Source of the DNA: Nilaparvata lugens
Lineage: Eukaryota > Arthropoda > Insecta > Hemiptera > Delphacidae
Direction of reading: 5' to 3'
Assembly: GCF_014356525.2 (NCBI RefSeq)
Contig: NC_052505.1
Location: 19,509,318 to 19,573,317, forward strand
Length of the DNA stretch: 64,000 nucleotides
Part shown: in pieces, positions 44,686 to 57,599 of the stretch
How the letters are laid out: the number at the start of each line of letters is the position of its first letter
Position numbering within the stretch: the stretch's first letter is position 1
Translations under genes and position numbers: made by a program
The notes under the pieces: generated by a model
The model's input: only the letters and a program-made list of their open reading frames with translations
The model's database searches: none
What the model was told of the DNA's origin: nothing

Positions 44686-47550
44686 ATGACCATCAAGAAG
44701 CCTTCGCCACAGATCAGTTCAGTGAAGATCATCATATTGCGGGTAGCGGGTTTTGCTTTGAATTATTCTACGGTGATGCGAGGCTCTTACATCTGGTTTT
44801 AACTATTCTCCAATACTGATCAACTCTACAAATAGTGCAATGATAATTTCATTCAAAGAATCTCAGAAGTGAGTGTAATCGATTTACTAAGGTTCACATA
44901 ATTATTATCATTTTTATATTTTCATGACAATCCAACCCACTGCCAATGTTTAATCGAGTAGAGACTGTGACAAACATCGGAATAATTACTCTGTACTGTG
45001 AATTTCTACTTCAGTTGAATGATACTACAATCCCATAAAGTACTTTTTATTAGTATGTGTGGAGATGTTTGATATCAAGAGTTGAATTTGATAGTCAATA
45101 TTAGAGTTGATTTCTAAAAATTACTTTTTGCTGGTGGAAAAAACGACTAGCAGTCAGATATTTTACAATAAATGAATTAATCTCTCACTTTGACAACGAG
45201 ATCTTTCGGCAGGCCCGCCATCTTCTTGGTTGTACTCATAGACAAGTAAACTACTTGTGATGTGCAACAGAGTGATCTTGTTGTCACAGTGAGTGATTAA
45301 TTCATTTATTGTAAAATATCTTACTGCTAGTCGTTTTTTCCAACAGCAAAAAGTAATTTAATAATAAGCAGTTCGTGATGGAAAACAACATTGAAGAAAT
45401 CTAAAAAGTCTGAGAATTGGATAGCCATTGATTTATTTCGATAAAATTGTATTAATTATTGAAAATAAATTTGGTAATCAATGGAGTTGTTTTTCAAAAA
45501 TCCTGAGTGTTGGATGGTCATTAATTTATTTTGATAAAATTATATTCATTATTAAGAATAATATTTCATTACTTTATGTTGAAACTCTTTATGTGTAATC
45601 TATCTCTAAGCTTTAGTTACTGATCATTGATGTTAGGTACTTATTTTAATGTTCCAATTCCATCCGTTTAACGTACATATCTTCAGATTGCTTCCATAAC
45701 AATACAATCAAATCTTTATTTCCTTGAAATTTTAAAATTTATCTGCTAGTGGAGTTACAAAAAACAATAAAACCGGAATGAGTTCTTCTACGACAAAGTG
45801 AAAACGACAAAAGTCCCATTAAATCTGACTATAACCTCAAAGAATAGCTATAGCATACTAGTCATCTTCAACGCTAACGCCGTAAGGTATGCTACAGGAA
45901 TGGCAAAATTTAGACAATATTAATTGATTGAATTACCAAGGGCACAAAAATAAATGAATTCTAATAGGTAATTTATGTACTTATCCTTTGATTTATGAAA
46001 TCTTGTAAAATATTGTTCCCTTTTAAAACGGTTAGTGAAATGAGTTTTTTAATGCTATCGTTAATTTAGACATTCTGTGGATGATGTGATGGGAAAGACA
46101 CTTTTTATTTAATACAATTCAAGGATTACATCAGTAGAGTATTTTTTTCTTGTTGAATGATTTTCTTCTCATTAATTATGTATCCGGATATTGTCACTGT
46201 AAAAGACTAGTTTGTTTTGAAAACATCCCTTAGTTTTTATGGTACCTTATAAGATAATTCTCGTTTTATCATGGTGTTATGTATTGAATGAAGATAATGA
46301 AAATTATCAGCACGTTGAACTTCATTCAATAACTAATGATAATTTATAAAATAATTACATCAATAATAAATTCATACCTACATAGTGTGTAAATGACCTA
46401 TCTTTAGAAATGTGTGCGAACTAGCAATAAAGTTCTTCTAGTATAAATTTGTGTATAAAGTCCTAAGTTTGTCCTCTGCACAAATTTCAAAATTTATTAA
46501 TTCGACTATGTTAACTTCGTTGAGATGGTGGTGGCTATTTCAAATAATGTCTGTGACTTTTTAGAGAAATGCACACAATCACATTGTGATAACTGCAATA
46601 CACGGCTTTTAATGTCTTGAAAGATTTAGTTGTTCATAATTTGAAGTATTTCTTTGCTTTAAGAATTTTATATTTTTGTATTTTTTGTAACAATTTCGTG
46701 AATATTGTATCTAGTGATAACAGTATAATATTAGCTTTAGTAAATAATAATATAACCTGGTGAATATAAACAAATCGTTTTTAATGTTGAACAATAAGAG
46801 TGTTATCTTCTTGTAATTTTAATATCAATTTATTGCCTAATTATTTCATGTAAAATAAAATTATATGGTCATACAATCACCTCATAGCTATCCAAACAAT
46901 TGAAGCCTTAAGCGAATTTATATATCTGTATAATGAAATATTATTTCTTTAATTTTTATTGTCTGATGTTTCAACTGTCATGAAATATTTTGATTTGTTC
47001 ACTATCTCTGAATAGTTTATAAAATTCAAGTGGAATTGAAAATAATGCGTTCTCATTCTCTTATAACAGTTGAACATTTTCTTATTATATTGTAACAGTT
47101 TGAAGGGTGAATACTATTTATTCGATGTATTGCAAGAAATTGTTGAATCACTTAATAAAAGATTGAAACGTTAAGTAATGTTTTATTTCTTTAAATTATG
47201 CATCCTTGATGTTGAAAAACCTATCATTCATTTTCTTTAAGATAAAATATTTCTGTATTTCTTGAATTTTATATCGCAATGTAATTACTGTGTGTTGTAT
47301 ATATGGGGAAAGATGTGCTCATTATGAGTGTGGTTTAATCTTGTTTAACATTTTTAAGTTGATTGAATATTTTATTAATTTCCAGTATGACCAAACTATT
47401 TTGTGGACTGCAAATTACTGCAACTTTCTGTGCTGTGGAGGTGTGGTACATTAAAACAATTTAAGATACTGTTGAAGATACCAAATATTTATAATAGCAA
47501 CCGAAACTAGTAACAATATTCTATATTGTTAAATACTATTGTCAATATTC
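44686..47550 (+). other. 3' flank of the LMF2-like gene, mostly featureless AT-rich DNA
   Basis: No exon is supported here. AATAAA motifs at about 46426 and 47153 are candidates for the polyadenylation signal, but none can be chosen from sequence alone. The only clear structure is the inverted-repeat element at 45118-45359. Confidence 0.4.
45118..45359. mobile_element. inverted-repeat element in the LMF2-like 3' flank
   Basis: AAATTACTTTTTGCTG at the left and CAGCAAAAAGTAATTT at the right, with CGACTAGCAGT...ACTGCTAGTCG and TTTACAATAAATGAATTAAT mirrored inside. Confidence 0.8.
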
Positions 47551-47769
47551 TATAGTGAGGTCCACGTTATAATGATAGTAATTGATAAACTTTGATGTTG
47601 CTATCCTTGTCTATCATTCGACAAAGAAGGTATTACTATCCTTTTATAGCTCCGCAACGATGCCAAATCTGTTTTTGGCAATGTATAAATATAATTAATT
47701 AATGCAGAGGCAAGGCAACGCTGTTCTTCTATCTTTATCCACTGTCATTATAACGTGGACGTCACTATA
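47551..47769. mobile_element. TATAGTG-MITE, complete copy
   Basis: A 219-bp copy with perfect ends TATAGTGAGGTCCACGTTAT and, inverted, ATAACGTGGACGTCACTATA. Confidence 0.88.
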
Positions 47770-48227
47770 AAATATTGACAATTATGTAATAACCGCAACA
47801 AGTATCTTATATTGTTTTAATAAACAATATCAAATGAAGGGGTCGGAACATAGCTACATCTAATACACATAAATCTAATGCATAGCCACCTGTATTGAAG
47901 GTGGCTATGGTCGGGATTAAATAGTGCCAAGCCACATTCTTTCTATTTTGAGTAAGAGGAGTTTCAAAATTCAATCAAATCCTCAAATAACTGTACGTGT
48001 TAATGCAAGTTTTGTGCTATTTATAAAGAAGTTATACATGAATGGAAAGAATTCATCAGTTAGTAGCAAATCTTTCTAGACTAGAGAAGAAGAATACTAG
48101 ACTAGAGAAAGAAGAATACTAGACTAGAGAAAGAGCATAATTAATAATACAGTCCACTTCCAGTCTTCAAACCCTGTGACCCTGAGATGAGTGATCACAC
48201 AATTACTCCACTTTTACTCATTTTACT

Positions 48228-49693
48228 TTCCTTGCCCTATTACCATTAGTAAAGAAAGTTTTGCTTTCCAAAAAAAATTAAGGTACCCCAATTTCTAATT
48301 TCTATACTATATAATATGTGGTTTTTGGTTTTTTTTTTTTTGGTCAGTATGTGTGTGTATGTGCGTCTGTGTACACGATATCTCATCTCCCAATTAACGG
48401 AATGATTTGAAATTTGGAACTTGAGGTCCTTACACTATGAGTATCCGACACGAACAATTTCAATCAAATGCAATTCAAGATGGCGGCTAAAATGGTGAAA
48501 ATGTTGTCAAAAATATGGTTCTCCGCGATTATCTCAAAAACGGCTCCAACGATTTTGATCAAATTTATACCTAAAAATGTCATTGATAAGCTCTATCAAA
48601 GGCCACAATTCCCAATCTGTAAAAATATCAGGAGCTTCACCCCATTTATGCAAAGTTTGATTTTAGATTCCCAATTATCAGTCTTCTGATACAATTTAAA
48701 CAAAAAAAATTAAGTGGAAAGGATTGAGCATGAAAATCTCTACAATTAATGTTCAGTAACATTTTCACCTAAGAATTGAAATAAGATCAAAATTCGAGAA
48801 AATGTGATTATTCAATTGCAAACTGTTGATTCTATAAAATCATTCACTATGAAGAGATAGCAGACCTCGTGTGTCTCCAGCGTTATAGTCCTGTCACCAG
48901 CTGGCTCAGATCTTTGAATAGTAGAATTGAGATGCGCGTGAACACTAGCGTCAGGTGATCAATTTTCATAACGGCAAGGAAAGTTGTGTGAGTGCGCCAC
49001 ACTAGATTTTTTGGGTATTGGTCTGTGTGTGTGAGTGTCTGTCCTACACGATATCTCATCTCCCAATTGACGGAATGACTTGAAATTTGGAACTTGAAGT
49101 CCTTACAATATAAGTATTCGACACAAACTACTTCGATCAAATTCAATTCAAGATGGCGGCAAAAATGTCAAAAACAGGGTTTTTCGCGATTTTCTCGAAA
49201 ACTGCTCCAACGATTTTGATCAAATTTATACCTAGAATAGTTTAGTGATAAGCTCTATCAACTTCCACCCACAAGTCCCATATTTGTAAAAATCTCAGGA
49301 CCTCCGCCCTATGCAAAGTTTGATTTCAGATTTCTAATTATCAGGCTTCAGATTCAATTTGAATGAAAAATTTCAAGTGGAAAAGATTGAGCATGAAAAT
49401 CTCTACAATTATAATGTCCAGTAATATTTTCACCTAATATTGAAAATAAGCTCGAAATTCGAGAAAATGTGATTATTCAAATCAAAACAATGCAAACTTA
49501 ATGAGAGAGGAAACTGTTGATTCGAATGTACCTAGAATGTATTCTAGTACCTTGGTTGATTCTATTAAATCATTCACTGGAAGAGATACGGTAGCACAAT
49601 TGATCTCGTCAGCTGGTTGATTTTAAATTATAATGGAAATTTTCATAACGGCAAGGAAAATTGTGTTAGTGCGCCACACCAGATTTTTTTGGG
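48228..49693. repeat. two tandem copies of a dispersed repeat (CTTTCCTTGCCCTATTACC family)
   Basis: The unit runs from TTTCCTTGCCCTATTACCAT through CACGATATCTCATCTCCCAA and AATTCAAGATGGCGGC to GGCAAGGAAAGTTGTGTGAG. The second copy, offset about 674 bp, lacks the first part. Single copies lie at 53088-53930 and 62666-63452. Open frames within are not convincing. The class is undetermined. Confidence 0.78.
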
Positions 49694-49911
49694 TTGTATT
49701 GTTTTCCGGCGCCACACTCAACTGTACCGCAAAACTGTGGTTTGAGGACAGGACGGGTTGCCACCCATAGTACTCCTTTCTTTTTGAATAAAATGATTAT
49801 TTATTGATTATGATATTTTATGAATTGATAATAGCCTACTATTATCAAATAGAATGACATTGCTTTTTAAGTAGTTAGTTGTTGCTCATAAACGAATTTA
49901 GTGTAAGGCTC

Positions 49912-50090
49912 AACTCACACTACGCGACTCAAATCTAGAAGAGACTCGACTCTAATCGAGAGCAAGTGTTTTCAAATGGTGACGTCGCGGAGACTAGAAT
50001 CGACTAGTCTGAGTGTCACCAATTTTTTTTTTTTGGAACATGCTCTCGACTAGAGTTGAGTGTTGAGTCTCTTCTTGAGACTATCCTTGT
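49912..50090. mobile_element. inverted-repeat element with GACTCGACTCTAATCGAGAGC arms
   Basis: AGAGACTCGACTCTAATCGA on the left is mirrored, with mismatches, by CTCGACTAGAGTTGAGTG on the right. Confidence 0.55.
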
Positions 50091-50269
50091 TTCTGGCTTT
50101 GCTCTGTTGCCAGATCGTCTTTTAATAATGTAAAATTAGTAGTTAATTAACAGAATATTTCATCTTTATGAAATTATTGAAAAATATAACTTCTCACTTA
50201 ATTAAATATAATTGATAATTTTTATCGAGAATGAACAGTTAATATTACATCAATAAACAAGTATCAGCT

Positions 50270-50360
50270 ACCGTCTATAGAAGGCATTGGTAAAACAGAA
50301 GATCGGCAACGTTGTTCTCCTATCTCTCCCAATGCCATTATAACGTAGACCTCACTATAG
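50270..50360. mobile_element. TATAGTG-MITE, right end only
   Basis: It carries GATCGGCAACGTTGTTCTCC, then ATAACGTAGACCTCACTATAG. Confidence 0.75.
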
Positions 50361-50619
50361 TATCAGCTCCAGTCACAGTGCTACCGTGGTAACCGTCATC
50401 ACATAGAACGTTACATTCAAAGAACTGACTGAATGGAACGGAGATAACCGCTACTTGCGCATGTGCATTAGGGTGCCATTTGCGACAGAGAAAGGCTTTT
50501 GTGCATGATTCATTTTTTATTCTGGATGTTGTCAACAAGTGTGCATGTTCAACTCTTTTAAGTTTTATAAGGTAAGAAACTAACTGATCCACGTTTTTTT
50601 CCTTCCATATCATAATATT

Positions 50620-51740
50620 ATTGACTGTTTTTCATCTTCTAATTGTTTTCAAAAGTACGTTCAATTTTCAAACGTTTTCCAGGGTATTTATTAGAACTAT
50701 TGGAACGGTTTTTATTCATGAATCTTACACAGTGTTTCATTGACTTTAGATTTATCCTTATTGCATTTTAGTTTATGTTATGTTTTCTTATTATTCAATA
50801 AAGAATTTTACTTAATTATTCATTATTACTCTCCAAACAAAGCCGCACTGTATATTATATTATGCTGAGAACAGAATAAGAACATTAACAAATTTGTCAG
50901 AGTTGAACAAAGTGCTTAGAAATCACACGTGAGATGCTGAGAAAGTAAACAAGTTGCCGTTTTTGTAGGTGTGGACGCGGGCTCTGTATAGCCTACACCA
51001 CATAGGTCTATTATATGTTTTTAAAACGCTTCTTTGAACTTGTAGCTGTACGCTTAGGACTACAAAATCTGCGTTTTCAGAATCAGCTTGGGTTCAGAAA
51101 CTTTGTATTTAAAGGTGTTTCAAATTACACTGAAATACCGGTATGTTAGTAGACGGTGTTTTTCATTGCGTTTGGAATGGGTTTTGAAGAACAACTAGAA
51201 ATTTTCTAGCTTGATGCATAGGTTCAGTTGATATTGGAAGTACTGATCATTAAAGATTAGATACTTTTTAATTAGTTTTCATTGCATTACTGTAGGAAGC
51301 ACTTTAGTAGGCTATGGCCTGCGGAATCCAGCATTGAGACCTATTACGGTATATTGATAGAGGAGGTCAAGACGAGTTCAAATATATGTACCTATAACAT
51401 TTGATATATTGTTGTTGATTTCGAAGGATTGGCTAAAAAACATAATAGTGGAAAGTTGAAATTTTAATCTCATATTTTTTGTGGTTCTAATGAGCATTAA
51501 AATAGTCAAATCTGATGTGAAATTTGATGAGCAATCTAATGAAACCGAAATCAAGATTGTAAGTTTAATAATTATTAAAATATTTGGGAACATGTAAAAA
51601 GAAAAAGTGAAATTTTCCCTTCAAATAGATTTATTTGTTTATTTGGTGATTAACAAATATTTCAAACTATTAAGTTTTAAAGAATTTTCAATTCAAAAAC
51701 TTAAATGACCAGTATAAACCACAAAATGAATAGCCCGCTG
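50620..51740. other. no recognised feature
   Basis: AT-rich unique-looking sequence. No exon, element end or repeat was recognised, apart from scattered short open frames without family features. Confidence 0.4.
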
Positions 51741-51750
51741 CAATCCAATC

Positions 51751-51973
51751 TGACCTGACCTAACCTAACCTAACCAGTTTCAAAACTAACACATCTTAAT
51801 CTAATCCCATTCACCTCAACCTGACGTAAATCAATTCTATTATAACATAACCTCAATTTAACTAACACTAACCCGACCCAAACCTAAACCGTCTCAAACC
51901 TATCCTAGTCGTCCAAACATGAATTCAACCTGACTCAAACCTAACCTTTGACTCAAACTCAACCTAACCATAC
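51751..51973 (+). repeat. degenerate interstitial telomere-type (CCTAA)n tract
   Basis: CCTAACCTAACCTAACC at 51758-51774 is followed by about 200 bp rich in AACCT/AACC pentamers separated by substitutions (for example CTCAAACCTAACC near 51932). CCTAA is the complement of the insect telomere repeat TTAGG. Confidence 0.75.
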
Positions 51974-52749
51974 CCTCTCATAAGGGTATCTCATAGTAAG
52001 CACTACACTTATTTTTTTTATTTTTTTAAATATTTCAATGACTAAGAGATTTAAATCTATGAAATAACACATTTTCATCCAATTTTTGTGCTTTTCCTCG
52101 GCTTATAACTCTCCAATAAAGCATCAACATAATAAATGCTTATCATATGTCACATCCACACTCTCGCCAAGAGCGTAGAAATGGCGAGTGTGGATGACTG
52201 CTTTGCTAACACTCGCCTTCATTGGCATCCGCTTGCCATTGTTCCTATTTTTCTCCATCTCTAACCTCCAACGGTTACTGTGATATCCGCTTTTGAAAGT
52301 GAGAAATTAAAAAAAAAACAAGAGATTTTCATTCTACTTTTCCTCATTAATGGCTTATAACATTTAAACAATGTATCGAAAATAATTCAGGCAATACTCA
52401 TCGTAGGGTTTCAGATCATGTGATTCACTGTCATGATATAATATAATTATCATTTTACTTATTTATTTTTTCCTTCAATTGTTATAGTACCTTTGGAGCA
52501 GAGTATGGAATTTCCAATTTTGCAACAAGTGTCAACTTAGCGGTTCCCCTTTCCCACCTCTACCACATGAATTGGTTAGAGATTTTTCACCTCTTCACAA
52601 GTCCCAAGAAATGAAAAATTGTAACATTTAAACCACCGTCATTCCTTTAGCTCTCGGCGTAGGGATAGAACGTTTAATATTTTCGCCTCCCAACTACTGT
52701 AGCTCCAACAAAGCTGCATAGTCGGAAATTGGGTTCTATACATTCCCTC

Positions 52750-52870
52750 AGTTGATTTATTTATTTAATGTACAACACTCTTGAATCATAATATAATTAT
52801 GACCATGGAGGAAAATCTAGGCTGAGCCAGTACTATTTCTCTCCAAAAATTTGTTAAAATGTTGATGTTG
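52750..52870 (-). mobile_element. 5'-truncated retrotransposon tail
   Basis: TTTATTTATTTAATG followed by GGCTGAGCCAGTACTATTTC, the same subfamily as 6605-6725. Confidence 0.6.
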
Positions 52871-53087
52871 TCCAGTATTATTATTATTAGGTTATGAAAT
52901 CACACACTGCTTTTCCACTTTATTTATGGTACAGTAAAAATAATTGTTGCAAAACTGAAGATTTCACACTAAAACTGCAGCAACAGTTGTAGGGAAATGC
53001 GTGGAATAGTGAAATTATACATCAAATTGCAGAGAATTTAATTCTCGATAAGTCCATAATCTTTATGGATTTCTATTCTATTTTTTC

Positions 53088-53231
53088 TTTCCTTGCCCTA
53101 TTACCATAGCTAAGGAAAGTATTAAAAATAATTATTAAAAAAGTATAAAAAAATTAAACTACCCCAATTTCTAAATTTCTATATGTTTCAAGGTCCCCTG
53201 AGTCCAAAAAAGTGGTTTTTGGGTATTGATC

Positions 53232-53267
<36 letters not shown>

Positions 53268-53930
53268 AGTGTATGTGCGTCTGTGTACACGATATCTCAT
53301 CTCCCAATTAACGGAATGACTTGAGATTTGGAACTTAAGGTCCTTACAATAAAAGGATCCGACACGAACAATTTTGATCAAATGCAATTCAAGATGGCGG
53401 CTGAAATGGCAAAAATGTTGTCAAAAACAGGTTTTTTTTGGAATTTTCTCGAAAACGGCTCCAACGAATTTTATCAAATTTATACCTAAAATCCTCATTG
53501 ATAAGCTCTATTAACTGCCACAAGTCTCATATCTGTAAAAATTTCAGGAGCTCCACCCCATCTATGCAAAGTTTGATTTTAGATTCCCAATTATCAGGCT
53601 TCAGATACAATTTAAACAAAAAATTCAAGTGGAAAAGATTGAGCATGAAAATCTCTACAATTAATGTACAGTAATATTTTTACCTAAAATTGAAAATAAG
53701 CTTGAAATTCGAGAAAAAGTGATTATTCAATTGCAAACTGTTGATTCTATTAAATTATTCACTATGAAGAGATAGCAGACCTCGTGTGTCTCCAGCGTTG
53801 TCCTGTCACCAGCTGACTCAGATCTTTGAATTTAGTAGACTTGAGATGCGCGTGAACACTAGTGTCAGGTGATCAATTTTCAAAACGGCAAGGACAGTTG
53901 TGTGAGTGCGCTACACCAGATTTTTATTCA
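53088..53930. repeat. dispersed repeat (CTTTCCTTGCCCTATTACC family), with (GT)n
   Basis: A full-length copy of the family at 48228-49693, including a (GT)n run at about 53235-53262. It ends 45 bp before the decayed quasi-RRM exon. Confidence 0.8.
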
Positions 53931-53973
53931 ATTACTACTTTATTGTGTTTTAATCTTTTTTATTTGTTTGTAG

Positions 53974-54138
53974 GGGAGGAGTTGCACTGTTCCCAAGCCA
54001 TTAGGAAAGAAGTAATGGCAAGGCGTTAGTGAGTTTTATATCTGAGGAGCTTTGAGACTTGGCACAAGCAGCACATCTGTGATCGGTATATCGAGGTGCA
54101 AGTGATCACAGGTACCCACTTCGTCATGGATATCAAAG
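53974..54138 (+). pseudogene. decayed exon for the 3' half of quasi-RRM1 of a fusilli/ESRP-family gene
   Basis: In one frame the exon reads GGVALFPSH, a stop, ERSNGKALVSFISEEL, a stop, then DLAQ. In the next frame it reads HKQHICDRYIEVQVITGTHF, then VMDIK. Together these parallel the end of ESRP quasi-RRM1 (GGVAL...NGEALVRF...HIG.RYIEVY). There are at least two in-frame stops (near 54001 and 54055) and one frameshift. The acceptor (TTTGTTTGTAG) and donor (GTCAGT) survive, and the final phase joins correctly to the exon at 59390 (K-G-YFKDAQ). It is a decayed genomic exon, not a retrocopy. The preceding exon (first half of the RRM) was not found. Confidence 0.8.
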
Positions 54139-54211
54139 GTCAGTCACATTCTCATCTACATAGCAACAAGTTTTGGTTTATTTTCATAGGGTTATTTTTG
54201 ATTGAATAGAC

Positions 54212-54572
54212 TATAGTGAGGTCCACGTTATAGTGGGAGTTCAGAAAGATGAGAAAACAGTCTTTTATAGAAGATAGCTAATATATCTGATATAATATTA
54301 ATAATATAATAATATTAACTGTTCATTCTTGTTTTAAATAAGCTAATCATATTTCATTAGTAAAGAAAATATATTTTTAATGATTAAATAATAATAAATA
54401 CTTTTCCATGACTGAGATGAAATATTTTGTTAATTATACTTTTAGATTGTTGAAAAACGGCAACATTGCTAAGCTACAAAGGGATAGCGCTATCTGCTTT
54501 GTCGAATGATAGAAAAGGATAGCAACACAATTGTAAATAAAATACTGCTATCATAACGTGAACCTCACTATA
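54212..54572. mobile_element. TATAGTG-MITE, complete copy
   Basis: A 361-bp copy with ends TATAGTGAGGTCCACGTTAT and, inverted, ATAACGTGAACCTCACTATA. It lies 75 bp after the decayed quasi-RRM1 exon. Confidence 0.85.
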
Positions 54573-54807
54573 AATGACAGAAAGAAAGGTAAGCCACTAG
54601 ATTATTTTATTATAAAAAATCAACTATGATTCAATGAATTTTCCTTTTTTTAAACATACAACTTAACTTATGAACAAAATAATTATCATGAATATTCTTC
54701 GAAATTTACTAATTAAATTTCCAGTTCTTGTGGTCATTAACGTCGAGCGCTCAGTTCTAGGGACAAACTGATTCCACTCGATCGCTCCAGCTCCACTATC
54801 CGCTTGC

Positions 54808-55775
54808 CAAGGTCTATTAAAATACAAGTCATGACACAGTCCCGTGATGCATTGCAAAATCGCCATTTTATGGGGTTCTAGTTCACCAATTTTCAAATAT
54901 ATCAGCTGTTATCATTAACCGAGCGAAGTGAGGTCTAAGATTCAAGTCGACTGTTTGGCATTTCTCTTAATGTTTAAATGTTTATATTATGTTTTAATGT
55001 TGCGCATTTATGGCGAAACGCGGTAATAGATTTTCATTAAATTTGACAGGTATGTTCCTCTTTTAATTGCGCGTCAACGTATATACAAGGTTTTTGGAAA
55101 TTTTGCATTTCAAGGATAATATAAAAGGAAAAAGGAGCCTCCTTCATACGCCAATATTAGAGTAAAAATCAGACTATAGAATTATTCACTATAAATCAGC
55201 TGACAAGTGATTACACAGATGTGTGTAGAAGCCAGTCTATTGCTGTATTCCCATAAGGTTCATAGTTTCAATCAGGTACTTGTGGATGAGAATACTGCGT
55301 GAGGTCTACTGTTCACAGAACTACTAGTTATAGATTGATTAACAAGATGTGTTATTTTATTATTGTTCAAGGAATTGAATTGTAAAATTGGCTTTGAATT
55401 GTAAAATAAATTCTTCCGACAGAATTATATTTAGATTCCAACTAGGAACTGAATTGGTGATTTTTAGATTCAATTGATTTGGGACTTCGAACTGTTTTTG
55501 ATATTAGCCTTTTGTCCCAATGCCTTATGAATCATAACAAGTTACAAGAATAAGAACAATTTTTAACAATAAAAAAATGAATTATTGAAATTTCATTATT
55601 AAAAAATCTAAAACCTGAATTTACATATTATCTGAACCAGAATAGTGTTTTTAAAAAGCATAATGCATGATTTTGCATGAGCAAATTGGGATTTCAAATG
55701 TACCGCCAAAAATACCCCACATAATGGCCGATCCATAAGAAACGTGATTTTCATGACCTGTATTTATAGACCTTG
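54808..55775. mobile_element. 968-bp element with CAAGGTCTATTAAAATAC ends
   Basis: The ends CAAGGTCTATTAAAATACAA and, inverted, CCTGTATTTATAGACCTTG, plus the internal block CCCGTGATGCATTGCAAAAT, relate it to the 26713-27263 element. No transposase frame is seen. Confidence 0.7.
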
Positions 55776-55808
55776 TTCACTTGCTGCTGGGCTCTGCTGT
55801 GTTTGTAG

Positions 55809-56139
55809 TTAGACCAGTTATAGAATAAACACGGCCTATTGTATATAAAGTCGATGAAGCCAACATCTACTGCCATATCTCCAAATCGTGACGTCAGCAT
55901 CAGATAGAAAACTTTTCTGTAGAGTTTGTTTACATTGTTTTCCATAGCAGATTGTGTCTATTTCAGCGGGAGCGCAGCTGGAGTTTATCATTTTGATGAA
56001 TAATAATTTACATCCTTCTGAAATAGACACAATCTGAAATTTTTCTATCCGATGATGACGTCACGATTTGGAGATATGGCAGTAGATGTTGGCTTCAGAG
56101 GCTAGACTTCCCAGCGTGTCTATTCTATAACTGGTCTAA
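55809..56139. mobile_element. 331-bp element with about 9-bp target duplication (Mutator-like)
   Basis: The ends TTAGACCAGTTATAGAATA and, inverted, TATTCTATAACTGGTCTAA are perfect. Flanks TGTTTGTAG and GGTTTGTAG form a 9-bp duplication with one mismatch. Inside, CATATCTCCAAATCGTGACG and its complement are mirrored. Confidence 0.75.
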
Positions 56140-56648
56140 GGTTTGTAGTGGTGAGGTTCTCCCTCTCCAACTCTCCATGCAAAATTGCACGCTCATTCCT
56201 TCTCTGTTCTCTCTCTCTCACTCAGAACGCACAGCTTCCGGCCTTCGGAGCGGGAATTTTGAAACTCTGCAGTTGCAGAGTCAAACTCAAAAGCCGGCCG
56301 AATGACCAGCTAAATTTCTATCCGTATCGCTTCATTCCCAACATCATTTTAATAACTAAATAGAAATAGAAAAAAATGAAATTTGGTTCACTTAGAAAAT
56401 AATATTTTCTGGTAGCCTACTAATGGTGCAAAGCAACAACGTATACCTGCAATCAACGTATAGCTGAAAAAGATGATCTGCACAGTTAATTTTAAATTGA
56501 TAAGTACAATAAATATGAGTTTAGTATAGAGCATTATTTGTGCATTAGAACATAAGCCAATATTTATTAATTTGTTCATTCAGAATTACACAACTTACAG
56601 AAAGGTTCCACAGGCTTACCCTCAAAACGGGCGGTATTTGATTGTATT

Positions 56649-57108
56649 ATACAGAGTGAGTCATAGGTATGGGAACCCTTCAATATGTTGAAGACTGTTG
56701 TAGATATAATACTGTAACTTTCAGGATAAGTTATTTTTTCAAATTCAAATTTTATTGATTCTCAAAAAAAATATATACAACACTTTCAAGACAAAAAAAT
56801 ATATATACAAGAATCTACATCTGCAAAGAAACCCTGTGCGCAGGTGTGAGTTGCAATATAAATTAATGTTTTTCAAAAATGTTTTTTAACAAAAATGATC
56901 CAAAACAAGTTATTGATCGAATACTCCACCTTTTGACGTACAATTACTGAATTTCAGCCCCTCTTAAGGAGGTGACTTGAGGGTTGAAACTCGAGTATTT
57001 CAAATGTAAACACCCATTGTGTGGTTCATCATTTTAAAGGCCGTTTTCAAACAAAAAATATTTCCAAATTATTGCGAAGGCTTCTCATACATATGACTCA
57101 CTCTGTAT
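56649..57108. mobile_element. 460-bp element with ACAGAGTGAGTCAT ends
   Basis: The ends ATACAGAGTGAGTCATA and, inverted, TATGACTCACTCTGTAT are perfect 17-bp inverted repeats. The interior is not palindromic. Confidence 0.7.
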
Positions 57109-57348
57109 ATTATATTATTATTCAGTTTCAATAAAAGCTTTTGTAATTTTGTTAGTAACTTTTCAATATATGTGATACTGGATTTTGTTTCTCATGTTTT
57201 ATGAATTTATATTAATTTGGCAATAAATTTCATTTGATTTTGATTTGCGCATAAGAAGGTTGTACGCTACTTGCTCAACTTGTCTTGAAACGAAAATTTT
57301 TGGCATGATAACAATAAGAATAAATCGTCACATTAATAAAAAGACTGA

Positions 57349-57500
57349 TTGCCGGTTGCACAGCAGCCGGTTAAATTTTAACCGTGATTAATTCCACGAG
57401 AACCAATCAGAGAAGCCGTCTTTTCAAAAACGCCGTCTCTGATTGGTTCTCGTGAAATTAATCACGGTTAAAATTTAACCGGCTGTTGTGCAACCGGGCC
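57349..57500. mobile_element. CCGGTTGCAC-MITE, complete copy
   Basis: A near-perfect foldback with TTGCCGGTTGCACAGCAGCC at the left and GGCTGTTGTGCAACCGGGCC at the right. Very close to 36049-36200. Confidence 0.88.
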
Positions 57501-57599
57501 TAAGAATTTGTCAAAAAACCACAGATTTTATTGATAGTTAGAAAGACCGGTTCCGGTTGTTACACCATTTTCAATCTCTGATAAACTCTGATAAATTAT

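Noticed and set aside
51751..51973. True chromosome end
   Set aside because: The CCTAA tract is short, degenerate and followed by ordinary sequence and genes, so it is interstitial.
52490..52700. Possible exon after TTATAG with SMEFPILQQVST
   Set aside because: Stops soon after, no recognisable match to the fusilli family, weak donor; not enough support.
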